A stretch of DNA of 64,000 bases from Betaproteobacteria bacterium UBA1934 (GCA_002337055.1 DDFG01000001.1:297061-361060), one strand, 5' to 3'. Positions 1-7,838 are shown, counted from the first letter of the stretch. Numbers and translations are program-made. The notes: generated from the letters alone by a model not told the origin.

Positions 1-804
1 ATCATCGCCCCGTGGCGCGAATGGGACCTGCTGTCGCGCGAAAAGCTGCTAGCCTATGCCGAACAGCATGGCATTCCCATCGAAATGAAACACAAGCAGG
101 GCGGTTCGCCCTATTCGATGGACGCCAATCTGCTGCATATTTCTTTTGAAGGCCGCCATCTGGAAGACCCCTCCGCCGAGGCCGAGGAAAGCATGTGGCG
201 CTGGACGGTGTCGCCGGAAGCAGCGCCCGATCAGGCCGAATACGTCGACCTCGAATTCGAGCGCGGCGATCTGGTCTCGATCAACGGCGAACGCATGAAA
301 GCGCACGAACTGCTGGCCAAGCTGAACCAGCTCGGCGGCAAGCATGGCATCGGCCGCCTCGATCTGGTCGAGAACCGCTACGTCGGCATGAAGTCGCGCG
401 GCTGTTACGAAACCCCGGGTGGAACGATTCTCCTGAAGGGCCACCGCGCCATCGAGTCGGTGACGTTGGACCGTGAAGTCGCGCATTTGAAGGACGACCT
501 GATGCCGCGCTACGCCAGTCTGGTGTACAACGGCTACTGGTGGAGCCCCGAGCGCAAGGCCTTGCAGGCGCTGATCGACCACACGCAGCAGAGCGTCAAT
601 GGCTGGGTGCGCCTGAAGCTCTACAAGGGCAACGTCATTCTGGTGGCGCGCGATTCCAAGACCGATTCGCTCTTCGACCCGACCATCGCGACCTTCGAGG
701 ACGATGCCGGCGCCTACGATCAGAAGGACGCGGGCGGGTTCATCAAGCTGAACGCGCTGCGCATGCGCATTGCCGCCAATCTGACGGCCCTGAAAGGGAA
801 GTAA
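1..804 (+). CDS. argG: Argininosuccinate synthase, 3' part (5' end outside window)
   Basis: The enzyme joins citrulline and aspartate with ATP to make argininosuccinate, the penultimate step of arginine synthesis, in the cytoplasm. The reading frame is open from base 1 (IIAPWREWDLLSREKL) and runs 267 residues to TAA. The visible part matches the C-terminal synthetase domain of the family, with KHKQGGSPYSMDANL, ENRYVGMKSRGCYETPGG and GWVRLKLYKGN. An internal ATG at 85 is not the start, because conserved family sequence lies upstream of it. About one third of the usual 400-odd residues, including the ATP-binding N-terminus, is missing to the left. The small membrane gene at 808 starts three bases after the stop, so co-transcription is likely. 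Confidence 0.95.
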   Translation: MIAPWREWDLLSREKLLAYAEQHGIPIEMKHKQGGSPYSMDANLLHISFEGRHLEDPSAEAEESMWRWTVSPEAAPDQAEYVDLEFERGDLVSINGERMKAHELLAKLNQLGGKHGIGRLDLVENRYVGMKSRGCYETPGGTILLKGHRAIESVTLDREVAHLKDDLMPRYASLVYNGYWWSPERKALQALIDHTQQSVNGWVRLKLYKGNVILVARDSKTDSLFDPTIATFEDDAGAYDQKDAGGFIKLNALRMRIAANLTALKGK

Positions 805-807
805 GCC

Positions 808-1032
808 GTGCCGGATGGAACGCTATTCGGGCTGACCGAGGAGCAGATCTCGGAATTCGGGGCAACCTGGGGGATCGGCGCCTTTATCGGGTTCATGCTG
901 TTCATCATCGGCGAACTGGCCTGGAAATCGAAAGCCGGCAAGCGCGGAACGGCGGTGCTCTTCTTTGTGCTCGCTTTCGGCATGCTCGGCTTCATCGCCA
1001 AGTCCTTCATCCAGAAAATTTGGGGAATTTGA
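808..1032 (+). CDS. Small two-helix membrane protein, DUF2788 family
   Basis: This is a 74-residue protein starting at GTG. Two hydrophobic segments are visible, roughly residues 22-38 (IGAFIGFMLFIIGELAW) and 48-66 (TAVLFFVLAFGMLGFIAKS), separated by a short basic loop (KSKAGKRG). Length, layout and the loop followed by FFVLAFGMLGF are what I associate with the DUF2788 proteins of beta- and gammaproteobacteria, which have no assigned function. It lies between argG and ppnP with almost no spacing (its stop is one base before the ppnP ATG), suggesting a shared transcript. No role is proposed. Confidence 0.75.
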   Translation: MPDGTLFGLTEEQISEFGATWGIGAFIGFMLFIIGELAWKSKAGKRGTAVLFFVLAFGMLGFIAKSFIQKIWGI

Positions 1033-1033
1033 A

Positions 1034-1351
1034 ATGTCGCAATTCGACAACGTTGCAGTGGTCAAGAAGGCCAATGTTTATTTCGACGGCAAGTGCGTCA
1101 GCCACACCGTCGTGCTGGCCGATGGCACCAAGAAAACCGTCGGCGTCATCCTGCCTGCTACGCTGACCTTCAATACCGGCGCACCGGAGATCATGGAAGG
1201 CGTGGGCGGGCAGTGTCGCGTCCGGCTGAAGGGCGAGAGTGAGTGGAAGACGTACGGCGAAGGACAGTCCTTCAACGTGCCGGGCAATTCCGCCTTCGAT
1301 ATCGAAGTGGCCGCCGGCGAGACCTACCACTACGTTTGCCACTTTGGCTAA
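1034..1351 (+). CDS. ppnP: Pyrimidine/purine nucleoside phosphorylase (YaiE/PpnP family)
   Basis: This family has one small cupin domain and phosphorolyses a broad range of nucleosides to base and ribose-1-phosphate. The protein has 105 residues. It begins MSQFDNVAVVKKANVYFDGK and contains the family block SHTVVLADGTKKTVGVILPA, then FNTGAPEIMEGVGGQCRV, and ends FDIEVAAGETYHYVCHFG. Full length compares well with the E. coli protein of about 94 residues. A longer frame from 965 exists, but the ATG at 1034 gives the conserved N-terminus. It is packed one base behind the DUF2788 gene and 12 bases before yajQ. Confidence 0.9.
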   Translation: MSQFDNVAVVKKANVYFDGKCVSHTVVLADGTKKTVGVILPATLTFNTGAPEIMEGVGGQCRVRLKGESEWKTYGEGQSFNVPGNSAFDIEVAAGETYHYVCHFG

Positions 1352-1363
1352 AGAGGGGTCACG

Positions 1364-1858
1364 ATGCCGTCTTTTGATTTTACGTCGGAGGCCGATCTGG
1401 TCGCGCTGAAAAACGCGGTCGATGTGGCGTCGCGCCAGATCGACAACCGTTACGACTTCAAAGGCACATCGGCCAAGGCCGAGTTGAACGAAAAGGATAA
1501 GGTCATCGTTCTTTGGGGCGATTCCGACTTTCAGCTTGACCAGATCAAGGACATCCTTTTTCCGGCCATGGAAAAGAAGGAGAAGGAAAGCGTCAAGCGT
1601 CTTGATGTGCAGAAGGTGCAGAGCGTTTCCGGCAACAAGTCCAAGCAGGAAATGAAGATCCGCGACGGCATCGATTCGGAACTGGCGAAAAAGATCGTCA
1701 AGATGATCAAGGATGCCAAGCTCAAGGTGCAGGCCACGATCCAGGGCGACGCCGTGCGCGTGACGGGCGCCAAGCGCGACGACCTGCAAGCGGCAATTCA
1801 ACTGGTGACCAAGAGCGTCACAGACTACCCGATCAAGTACGGCAACTTCCGTGATTGA
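1364..1858 (+). CDS. yajQ: YajQ-family nucleotide-binding protein
   Basis: YajQ proteins are small cytoplasmic proteins of two ferredoxin-like folds. Some members bind cyclic di-GMP and act as transcriptional co-regulators. This one has 164 residues, the normal family length. It begins MPSFDFTSEADLVALKNAVD and has the typical NRYDFKGTSA, KSKQEMKIRDGIDSELAKKIVKMIKD and VRVTGAKRDDLQAAI segments. The start follows a GAGGGG ribosome-binding site. Whether this protein binds c-di-GMP cannot be read from sequence, but a diguanylate cyclase is present at 59151. Confidence 0.93.
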   Translation: MPSFDFTSEADLVALKNAVDVASRQIDNRYDFKGTSAKAELNEKDKVIVLWGDSDFQLDQIKDILFPAMEKKEKESVKRLDVQKVQSVSGNKSKQEMKIRDGIDSELAKKIVKMIKDAKLKVQATIQGDAVRVTGAKRDDLQAAIQLVTKSVTDYPIKYGNFRD

Positions 1859-1861
1859 TCA

Positions 1862-1883
1862 GCGGGCTTGTTGTCAGGCCCGC
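1862..1883. terminator. Possible hairpin between convergent yajQ and amidotransferase genes
   Basis: Arms GCGGGCTTG and CAGGCCCGC can pair with one G-T position around a short loop, directly after the yajQ stop and overlapping the last codons of the opposite-strand gene. Neither side has a U-tract, so termination is a weak inference. Confidence 0.35.
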
Positions 1884-2584
1884 AGCCCCTTGAGCCAGGC
1901 CGTATAGAGCTGATCCGCGAGCGCGCGCATGCCCGGCAGATGCAGGTCGACTTCCGCCAGCATCTGTTCCGGCATCTGCACGCTGGGCGGGAGCGGGTCA
2001 TGCGCGGTGATTTCCTCGCGCCAGTTTTCGCACCAGGTGCGAATCATTTCCGGCAGCATTTCAACGTGGCATTGCATTGCCAGATGCTGCCCCAATGCAT
2101 AGGCCTGATTCGGACAGGCGGCGCTGCCGAGCAGTGGTTGCGCGCCGGGCGGCAGACTGAAGGTCTCGCCGTGCCAATGGAATACGGTAGTGTCGGAATG
2201 AGTCCCCAGCCATTCCGTCACTGTGGGCGAAGGGTTTGCTGAGACGAGCCCCCATCCGATTTCCTTGACCGGGTTCCTAGTTACCACGCCGCCCAGGGCT
2301 TTGCTGATCAATTGCCCGCCCAGACAGTGGCCGATGACCGGCACGCCGGTTGCGTCGGCGGCGCGTATCAGGGCGCACACGGGCTCGATCCATGGGAGGG
2401 GGTCGTTGACGCTCATCGGCCCACCCATGAAGCACAATCCGGAGAAATCGTCCGCGTTCACCGGCACCTTGGCGCCCGCGTCGAGGGGGATCAATTTCCA
2501 CGGAATGCCGCGCCGCTCAAGGAATATGGCAAAATAGCCTGGACCTTCGGTGGGGGAGTGGCGAAAAATGGCAATCGGTCGCAT
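1874..2584 (-). CDS. Class I glutamine amidotransferase-like protein (GMP synthase-like GATase1 fold)
   Basis: The protein has 236 residues from the ATG at 2584, beginning MRPIAIFRHSPTEGPGYFAIFL. The nucleophile elbow is GHCLGGQL, and the His-x-Glu pair of the triad appears in QCHVEM near residue 180. The block GLCFMGGPMSVND is typical of stand-alone GATase1 proteins that resemble the amidotransferase half of GuaA. No synthetase domain follows, so the ammonia acceptor, or a hydrolytic role as in gamma-glutamyl peptidases, is unknown. The frame stays open for 200 codons upstream, but that part is antisense to the protease gene. The start lies 17 bases inside the divergent gene beginning at 2568. 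Confidence 0.85.
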   Translation of the reverse strand: MRPIAIFRHSPTEGPGYFAIFLERRGIPWKLIPLDAGAKVPVNADDFSGLCFMGGPMSVNDPLPWIEPVCALIRAADATGVPVIGHCLGGQLISKALGGVVTRNPVKEIGWGLVSANPSPTVTEWLGTHSDTTVFHWHGETFSLPPGAQPLLGSAACPNQAYALGQHLAMQCHVEMLPEMIRTWCENWREEITAHDPLPPSVQMPEQMLAEVDLHLPGMRALADQLYTAWLKGLRA

Positions 2585-3239
2585 CGCGTGGCAAGACAGG
2601 GTTGGCAATGCAGTGCATTGTATGGCCTTCGTTGCGCTTTGCCTATTTGTCCAAGCCACATCGGCAACCGAGGTCGCGCTTGCCGGCGTCATGGGTGGCA
2701 AGGCAATGCTGATGATTGACGGGCGCGGGCCGGAACTGGTGGTCGTGGGACAAAGCATTTCGGGCGTTCGCCTGGTCTCGTTGCAAGGCGAATCTGCGCT
2801 GGTCGAAGTGGATGGCAAGAAGCGCTCGTTGCGTATCGGCCAGCACGTCGCAGGTTCCGCGACTTCCGGTGATGATAAGGTGATATTGACTGCCGACGGC
2901 TCCGGACAATTTGTGGCCAATGGCTCGATTAATGGCTTGCCCATGCGGTTTTTGGTGGATACTGGCGCCTCGTCAGTGGCGATTGGCTTGAACGACGCGA
3001 AGCGGCTGGGCCTCGATCTCGCTAGGGGACAAGCAGGTATTGCGAGCACGGCAAATGGCCAGGTGCCGGTGACCCTGGTCAAGCTTGACAGCGTTCGGGT
3101 GGGCGACATCATGTTGTCAAATGTCGACGCCACCATACATCCGAACGATCTACCCGTCAGTTTGCTGGGAATGAGTTTCCTCAACCGGTTGGAAATGCAC
3201 CGGGAGGGATCGACGATGACACTAAAAAGACGCTACTAA
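2568..3239 (+). CDS. Retropepsin-like aspartic protease, exported or membrane-anchored
   Basis: This is a predicted single-domain clan AA protease of 223 residues. The N-terminus carries a hydrophobic stretch (HCMAFVALCLFVQATSA) that looks like a signal peptide or anchor. The catalytic motif is FLVDTGASSVAI, followed by the flap/second-half pattern VTLVKLDSVRVGDIMLSNVDATIH and SLLGMSFLNRLEMHREG, as in the TIGR02281 type of bacterial retropepsins. GTGGGGGAG lies just upstream of ATG 2568; an ATG at 2622 is a shorter alternative. The 5' end overlaps the divergent amidotransferase gene. The substrate is unknown. An AAGGAG site between its stop and 3250 suggests the next gene is co-transcribed. 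Confidence 0.85.
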   Translation: MAIGRIAWQDRVGNAVHCMAFVALCLFVQATSATEVALAGVMGGKAMLMIDGRGPELVVVGQSISGVRLVSLQGESALVEVDGKKRSLRIGQHVAGSATSGDDKVILTADGSGQFVANGSINGLPMRFLVDTGASSVAIGLNDAKRLGLDLARGQAGIASTANGQVPVTLVKLDSVRVGDIMLSNVDATIHPNDLPVSLLGMSFLNRLEMHREGSTMTLKRRY

Positions 3240-3249
3240 GGAGCGGGAG

Positions 3250-3519
3250 ATGCCACAAACACAACAAGAAATCACGTTGCTACGGCAGGAAATCGAGATG
3301 CTGATGGAAGAGCGCCAGTTGCTGCTACAGGTAGTGGGCGCCGCTGCGGTGCTGATCGCCGGTATCGACAGCAAGCGTTTGCCGGTGGCGGCTGTCGAAG
3401 CGGCCGATGTGGTTTCGACGTGTATCAATCAGTTGCCGGAAGAAACCTTGCACGACGCACTCAACTCGGTCAACGCGGAAGTGGACGATGTGCCGGCGAA
3501 CGCAACGGAGCACGGATGA
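3250..3519 (+). CDS. Small conserved-looking protein with N-terminal coiled coil
   Basis: The product has 89 residues. Residues 4-28 (TQQEITLLRQEIEMLMEERQ and onward) have heptad-like spacing of Leu/Ile and could form a coiled coil. A hydrophobic Ala/Val stretch follows (LLLQVVGAAAVLIAGI), then an acidic C-terminus. I do not recognise a family. A strong ribosome-binding site (AAGGAG) precedes the ATG, and the gene overlaps the next one by four bases (ATGA). It is therefore very likely a real gene, translationally coupled to the Nudix hydrolase. Confidence 0.7.
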   Translation: MPQTQQEITLLRQEIEMLMEERQLLLQVVGAAAVLIAGIDSKRLPVAAVEAADVVSTCINQLPEETLHDALNSVNAEVDDVPANATEHG

Positions 3520-4109
3520 GGGAAATTGATCTGCCTCGGTTGCGGCAGGCATTGTTGAGTGAACCCGACCAGTCGCGCCCGGTGCGGGAAAGTGGTTTCG
3601 AAGGGCTCGCCATGACGCCGGCTGCGGTTCTCTTTCCGATCGTCGTGTACCCCGACCGTCTCGCGGTGCTGCTCACGCAGCGCACTGATCACCTGAAAGA
3701 TCACCCAGGGCAAATCAGTTTTCCCGGCGGGCGTGTCGAAGAAAGCGATCATTCTCCGCTGCACACTGCATTAAGAGAGACGGAAGAGGAAATCGGGCTG
3801 GATCGTTCGCACGTCGAATTGCTAGGATACCTGCCTGACTATTTCACAGGGACCGGATTTCAGGTAACACCCGTTGTTGCCACGGTTCGTCCTCCCTACG
3901 ATCTGAGCCTCGACCCGGTTGAGGTGGCGGAGGCTTTCGAGGTGCCGCTGGGCTTTCTGCTGGACGATCGGAATCATCGTCGTCACAGCCTGTTTTATCG
4001 TGGTGCAATGCGGCAATTTCATGCCATGCCCTATGGCGACTATTTCATCTGGGGTGCCACTGCCGGGATGATCCGCGTGCTTTTTGACAGGCTGGGCGCC
4101 GCAGGCTAA
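3516..4109 (+). CDS. Nudix hydrolase of the CoA pyrophosphatase (NudL/UPF0035) type
   Basis: Proteins of this type split coenzyme A or its derivatives into 3',5'-ADP and phosphopantetheine. The protein has 197 residues. The UPF0035 signature is present as LLTQRTDHLKDHPGQISFPGG (about residues 52-72), and the overlapping Nudix box continues GGRVEESDHS...ALRETEEEIGL, with the acidic residue at the first E position replaced by D, as is usual in this subfamily. The start at 3516 overlaps the stop of the upstream small gene (ATGA). Longer upstream starts would lie antisense or out of context. The CoA substrate is inferred from the family motif only. Confidence 0.88.
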   Translation: MREIDLPRLRQALLSEPDQSRPVRESGFEGLAMTPAAVLFPIVVYPDRLAVLLTQRTDHLKDHPGQISFPGGRVEESDHSPLHTALRETEEEIGLDRSHVELLGYLPDYFTGTGFQVTPVVATVRPPYDLSLDPVEVAEAFEVPLGFLLDDRNHRRHSLFYRGAMRQFHAMPYGDYFIWGATAGMIRVLFDRLGAAG

Positions 4110-4250
4110 CTTGATTATCTGGCGGTTAAACGCGGAAACCATGATTTGGCGCAAAAGAAACGTCGGCTGGACATGCGATCATTGCGTAGCACTTTCGTGG
4201 TAGCCATTTTTTGCAGTTTGCAGGTTCGTCAAAGCCATCGTTTGGGTTGA

Positions 4251-5201
4251 ATGAGTTTCCTGTCGCTGATCATCGTCTTCCTGCTTGAGCAGTTGCAACC
4301 GCTCTCCTACCGGCGGTTTGTCGCCGCGCCAGTTGCAGCCTCCGCTGATTTTGTTGAGGCTCGCATCAATGTCGGCAGCTACCGGCACGGCCTGCTGGCT
4401 TGGTTGCTGATCGTCTTGCCCGTGGTTGGACTGACCTTGCTGATCTATCTCTGGTTGATGGAGATCAGCGCGCTATTGGGTCTGGTGTTCAATGTGGTGG
4501 TCCTGTACCTCACCATGGGTTTTCGGCAGTTCAGCTCGCATTACACCGAAATTCAGCTCGCGTTGCGCACAGGGGATCTGTCCAGGGCGCGCGAAATTTT
4601 GGCGGGCTGGCGCGGTACCGAGGTTGGCACGGCGAATTCAAGCGAAATATCCCGGCTGGCCATCGAACAGGCCCTGGTGGGAGCACATCGCCACGTCTTT
4701 GCGGTGCTGCTCTGGTTTGTCGTGCTGCCGGGCCCGTGCGGTGCGGTGCTGTACCGGCTTTCCGCCATCCTTGTTGAGCACTGGCGCCAGGCTGTTGGCG
4801 CGGAAAGTGCCGATTTCGTGAAATTTTCTGAACAAGCCTTTCGTGTGCTGGATTGGCTGCCGGTTCGGGCCACCGCCGCCGTATTTGCTGCAGTTGGCGA
4901 TTTTGAAGATGCAGTCTATTGCTGGCGGACGCAAGCCGGACAATGGCCCGATCCGGAAACAGGTATCGTGCTCGCCAGCGCGGCAGGTGCCTTGGGTGTG
5001 CAGCTGGGTATGCCGGTGGTGGAAAGTGGTGATATCAATGATCGCGCCGAACTCGGCGTGGGGTCGCCTGCGGATGTGGAATTTATGCAAAGCGCTGTCG
5101 GGCTGGTTTGGCGGGCGACGGTATTCTGGATTTTGTTACTGTTTTTGTTGGGGCTTTCGAATCTGGCTGGTTTCACCCGCTCCGGCCTCGTGTCGGGGTG
5201 A
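4251..5201 (+). CDS. CobD/CbiB-family (AmpE-like) integral membrane protein
   Basis: This is a polytopic protein of 316 residues. Hydrophobic segments are visible near residues 1-15, 47-68, 72-88, 143-168 and 285-308. The opening MSFLSLIIVFLLEQLQPLSY, the NVVVLYLTMGFRQFSSHYTEI block and the RVLDWLPVRATAAVFAAVGDFEDAVYCWR block are typical of the CobD/CbiB family. In cobalamin synthesis CbiB joins aminopropanol phosphate to adenosylcobyric acid. No other cobalamin gene is nearby, and betaproteobacteria carry AmpE/CobD-like paralogues of unknown role, so I do not assign a reaction. A 141-base spacer separates it from the Nudix gene. Confidence 0.8.
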   Translation: MSFLSLIIVFLLEQLQPLSYRRFVAAPVAASADFVEARINVGSYRHGLLAWLLIVLPVVGLTLLIYLWLMEISALLGLVFNVVVLYLTMGFRQFSSHYTEIQLALRTGDLSRAREILAGWRGTEVGTANSSEISRLAIEQALVGAHRHVFAVLLWFVVLPGPCGAVLYRLSAILVEHWRQAVGAESADFVKFSEQAFRVLDWLPVRATAAVFAAVGDFEDAVYCWRTQAGQWPDPETGIVLASAAGALGVQLGMPVVESGDINDRAELGVGSPADVEFMQSAVGLVWRATVFWILLLFLLGLSNLAGFTRSGLVSG

Positions 5202-5294
5202 ATGGGTCGTTCGCAGGCGAAGCAAAGTGTTGTTATAACAGGTTTTTTGCGTTCTAAATCGAAGTTTGTCAATGCCTTTTGAAAGGGGAAAGAA

Positions 5295-6542
5295 ATGAGT
5301 AAAGCATGTATCATTGGCGCCTATAACACCGAATTCGGTGCTTTCGTCAAGAAAGACAAAGCCACCGGCCTGCTGACCGACACCAAGACCTACTATGACA
5401 TGCTGGTCGAAGCCGGCCAGGGCGCGATCAAGGATGCCGGTATCGAAGCCGGTGACATCGATGCGGTGTTCGTGGGTTCCTGCTCGCCCGGCAGCTTCAA
5501 CAACCAGGATCACGTCGCTCCGCTGGCCGTCGAAATCGACCCGGCGCTGCGCTTCAAGCCGATGAGCCGTGCCGAATGTGCTTGCGCGTCGTCTTCCGTC
5601 GCCCTGTACAACGCCGTGTATGGCATCGAATCCGGCCGTTACAAGAACATCCTGGTGATCGGTGTTGAAAAGATGAACCTGCTGCCGACGCCGCAGATGA
5701 CCGCCGTTCTGGCCGGCTGCTCGCACTGGCCGAGCGAAGGTTCCAAGGGCTGGTCCTTCCCGATGCTGTTTGCCGAATATGCCAAGGGCTACATGAAGCA
5801 ATACAACATCCCGGCCGAAGAAATGGAAAAGATGCTGGCGACCGCCGGTGCGCTCTGCTACAAGAACGGCGCCGAAAACCCGCTGGCTCACCAGAAGGCC
5901 GGCCCGAAGACCCTTGAGGAAATCCTCGCGCTGAACCAGCTCGACGAGCGTGGCAAGTGCAAGAACATGATGATCGCCAAGCCGCTGCGTCTGCATGACT
6001 GCTCGCTGGTGTCCGACGGTGCCGCCGCCCTCGTGCTGACGACCATGGACAACGTGGGTTCCCGCAAGGCCCGTGCTTCGCACATCGCCGGTATCGGCCA
6101 CACTTGCGAACGCCTGGCTGAAAATGTTCGTCCGAACATGTACGAACACATGGCCGGCAAGGTTGCTGCTGCCAACGCGTACAAGGAAGCCGGTATCACC
6201 GCCGCTGACGTGGGCTTCGCCGAAGTGCATGACTGCTTCACGATCAACCAGATCATCTCCACCGAAACCTTGGGCTTCGCCGCCGACGGCAAGGCTGGTT
6301 ACGAGTACATGGCTGGCCGTTTCACGCGCGACGACGACAAGGTTTCCATCAACCTCTCCGGCGGTCTGAAGTCCAAGGGCCACCCGGTGGGCGCGACCGG
6401 TGCTTCCATGCATGCCCTGATCCACAAGCAACTGATCGGCGAGCCGATCGGTGTGCCGGCCAAGCGTGCCGACGTGGGTGTGGCGTTCAACGTGGGTGGC
6501 TCCGCCGTGACCAACTGCGTCACCGTCCTGAAGAAACTGTAA
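5295..6542 (+). CDS. SCP2-type thiolase (acetyl-CoA acyltransferase-like)
   Basis: This is a predicted cytoplasmic thiolase that cleaves a beta-ketoacyl-CoA with free CoA, or the reverse condensation. Length is 415 residues. The nucleophile is probably Cys97 in ECACASSSVALYNAV. His312 in EVHDCFTINQ and His363 in KSKGHPVGATGA complete the active site in the SCP2-thiolase pattern. GAAAGGGG precedes the ATG. Codon use is strongly biased to a narrow set (CTG, GGT, AAG, GAA), suggesting high expression. The gene heads an operon with an unknown 99-residue protein and an SDR. A thiolase plus an SDR recalls beta-oxidation-like modules for aromatic or steroid side chains (e.g. the bbs genes), but the substrate is not identifiable here. 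Confidence 0.88.
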   Translation: MSKACIIGAYNTEFGAFVKKDKATGLLTDTKTYYDMLVEAGQGAIKDAGIEAGDIDAVFVGSCSPGSFNNQDHVAPLAVEIDPALRFKPMSRAECACASSSVALYNAVYGIESGRYKNILVIGVEKMNLLPTPQMTAVLAGCSHWPSEGSKGWSFPMLFAEYAKGYMKQYNIPAEEMEKMLATAGALCYKNGAENPLAHQKAGPKTLEEILALNQLDERGKCKNMMIAKPLRLHDCSLVSDGAAALVLTTMDNVGSRKARASHIAGIGHTCERLAENVRPNMYEHMAGKVAAANAYKEAGITAADVGFAEVHDCFTINQIISTETLGFAADGKAGYEYMAGRFTRDDDKVSINLSGGLKSKGHPVGATGASMHALIHKQLIGEPIGVPAKRADVGVAFNVGGSAVTNCVTVLKKL

Positions 6543-6561
6543 TAATTTCTCCGGAAATTAT
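6542..6561 (+). repeat. Intercistronic hairpin with UNCG-type tetraloop
   Basis: Perfect 8-bp arms ATAATTTC and GAAATTAT flank the tetraloop TCCG, closed by a C-G pair. This is the sequence form of the very stable UNCG loops. It starts at the last base of the thiolase stop codon and ends 13 bases before the next ATG. It may stabilise the upstream message or set relative expression; there is no U-tract. Confidence 0.6.
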
Positions 6562-6574
6562 CGAAAGGATTGTT

Positions 6575-6874
6575 ATGAAGAGCTTTACATACAACGACAT
6601 GCAGTTCACGGTCGAAAAGGCCGGGAACGCCTGGGATATCAAGAACGGCGCCGCCATCGTGGCCGCCGGCCTGTTCCCGGGGGTTGCCGATGCCGACGCC
6701 GAAGCCAAGGCTGTGGCGCTGGTCAAGACCATTTTCCCGGTGGGCGTAAAGGTTGTCGGTCCGGATGTGAACCATCCGATTACCGTTGGCGACATCAAGT
6801 ATTTCCCGCCCGCAGTGAACCATGCCAATTTCGTCTACTGGAACAAGGACAGCTCGTCGCAAGCCAAGTGGTAA
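6575..6874 (+). CDS. Unrecognised 99-residue protein in thiolase-SDR operon
   Basis: The product begins MKSFTYNDMQFTVEKAGNAWD and has no signal peptide, membrane segment or cysteine. It is rich in Val, Ala and Pro (PGVADADAEAKAVALVKTIF, KYFPPAVNHANFVYW). Thiolases of this type are often paired with a small zinc-ribbon/OB-fold DUF35 partner. This protein has no Cys pairs and does not look like one. AAGGAT lies before the ATG. It shares the operon and codon bias of its neighbours, so a function with the thiolase or dehydrogenase is a fair guess, but I cannot name the family. Confidence 0.75.
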   Translation: MKSFTYNDMQFTVEKAGNAWDIKNGAAIVAAGLFPGVADADAEAKAVALVKTIFPVGVKVVGPDVNHPITVGDIKYFPPAVNHANFVYWNKDSSSQAKW

Positions 6875-6920
6875 TCGGCTGTCGAGACTGAACATTCACG
6901 TTTTTTATTGAGGAATAAAA

Positions 6921-7715
6921 ATGGAAATCAAAGGTAAAGTTGCACTCGTGACCGGTGGTGGTAACGGCATCGGCGAAGCCGTCGCCAAGTATCTCGTCAA
7001 GAATGGCGCCAAATTGGCCATCGTTGACATGTCGCAAAAGAACATCGACCGCGTAGTCGGCGAAATCAAGGCGATGGGCGGCGAAGCCATCGGCGTGCAA
7101 GGCAACGTCACCAGCGAAGCCGATACCGCCAAGTTCGTCAAGGCAACCGTTGAAGCGTTTGGCCAACTGAACATCGTGGTTGCATGTGCCGGTATCATCA
7201 AGGACAGTTTCCTGCTGACCCTGGACAAGGAAACCGGCAAGGTTTCTCGCAAGATGGGCCTGGACAAGTGGCAACCCGTGCTGGACGTGAACCTGACCGG
7301 TACCTTCCTGACGCTGCGCGATTGCGCCGAAGCGATGGTCAATGGCGGCTGGGAAGGCATCCTGGTGCCGATCTCTTCCGTCAACAAGGCAGGCCAGACC
7401 GGTCAGTTGAACTACTCATCCACCAAAGTGGCTGACGCGCTGCTGCCGAAGATCATCATCGGTGAATTCCTGATCCGCGGTATTAAGAACGTTCGCTGCG
7501 TTGGTATCGCCCCGGGCTACACTGCTACGCCGATGGTTGCCGGCATGAACCAGGATGCCCTGAAGGCGATCTGCGCCGACGTGCATCTGGGCCGTCTGAT
7601 CGAGCCGGAAGAAATCGCTCGCGCCATTGGCCATGCGATTGAAAACGAAGCGATCAATGCGACGACTCTGGAAGTCACCGGCGGCCTGTGCTACAAGGGC
7701 GGTATCGCCAAGTAA
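6921..7715 (+). CDS. Short-chain dehydrogenase/reductase (FabG-like)
   Basis: This is an NAD(P)-dependent oxidoreductase of 264 residues. The Rossmann glycine motif is TGGGNGIG (residues 11-18). Asp36 at the end of beta-2 (AIVDMS) favours NAD over NADP. The catalytic residues are Ser152/153 in PISSVNKAGQ and Tyr165/Lys169 in NYSSTKVADA. The usual NNAG reads ACAG. A GAGGAAT site precedes the ATG, and a strong terminator follows 23 bases after the stop. As the last gene of the thiolase operon it probably makes or consumes the beta-keto group cleaved by the thiolase. The substrate is unknown. Confidence 0.88.
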   Translation: MEIKGKVALVTGGGNGIGEAVAKYLVKNGAKLAIVDMSQKNIDRVVGEIKAMGGEAIGVQGNVTSEADTAKFVKATVEAFGQLNIVVACAGIIKDSFLLTLDKETGKVSRKMGLDKWQPVLDVNLTGTFLTLRDCAEAMVNGGWEGILVPISSVNKAGQTGQLNYSSTKVADALLPKIIIGEFLIRGIKNVRCVGIAPGYTATPMVAGMNQDALKAICADVHLGRLIEPEEIARAIGHAIENEAINATTLEVTGGLCYKGGIAK

Positions 7716-7738
7716 CTCGGCCGTTCGCCAAAAGACAA

Positions 7739-7765
7739 AGCCAGACCGAAAGGTCTGGCTTTTTT
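7739..7765 (+). terminator. Rho-independent terminator of thiolase-SDR operon
   Basis: Perfect 9-bp arms AGCCAGACC and GGTCTGGCT flank a GAAA tetraloop and run into six Ts. It stands 23 bases after the SDR stop and before the convergent chemoreceptor gene. Confidence 0.92.
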
Positions 7766-7838
7766 GTCGCCCTAAACGAGCCAGCTGCAGCAAGGCGTTG
7801 GAAACCTCGCTGCGGCTTTCTTTCGGATTCCTCGTCCG

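Noticed and set aside
2585..3184. 200-codon N-terminal extension of the amidotransferase-like frame
   Set aside because: The extension is antisense to the protease gene and unlike the family. The conserved N-terminus begins at the ATG at 2584.
5136..6431. 431-codon minus-strand frame opposite the thiolase gene
   Set aside because: It is a shadow created by the strong codon bias of the thiolase; it has no ribosome-binding site or known motif.
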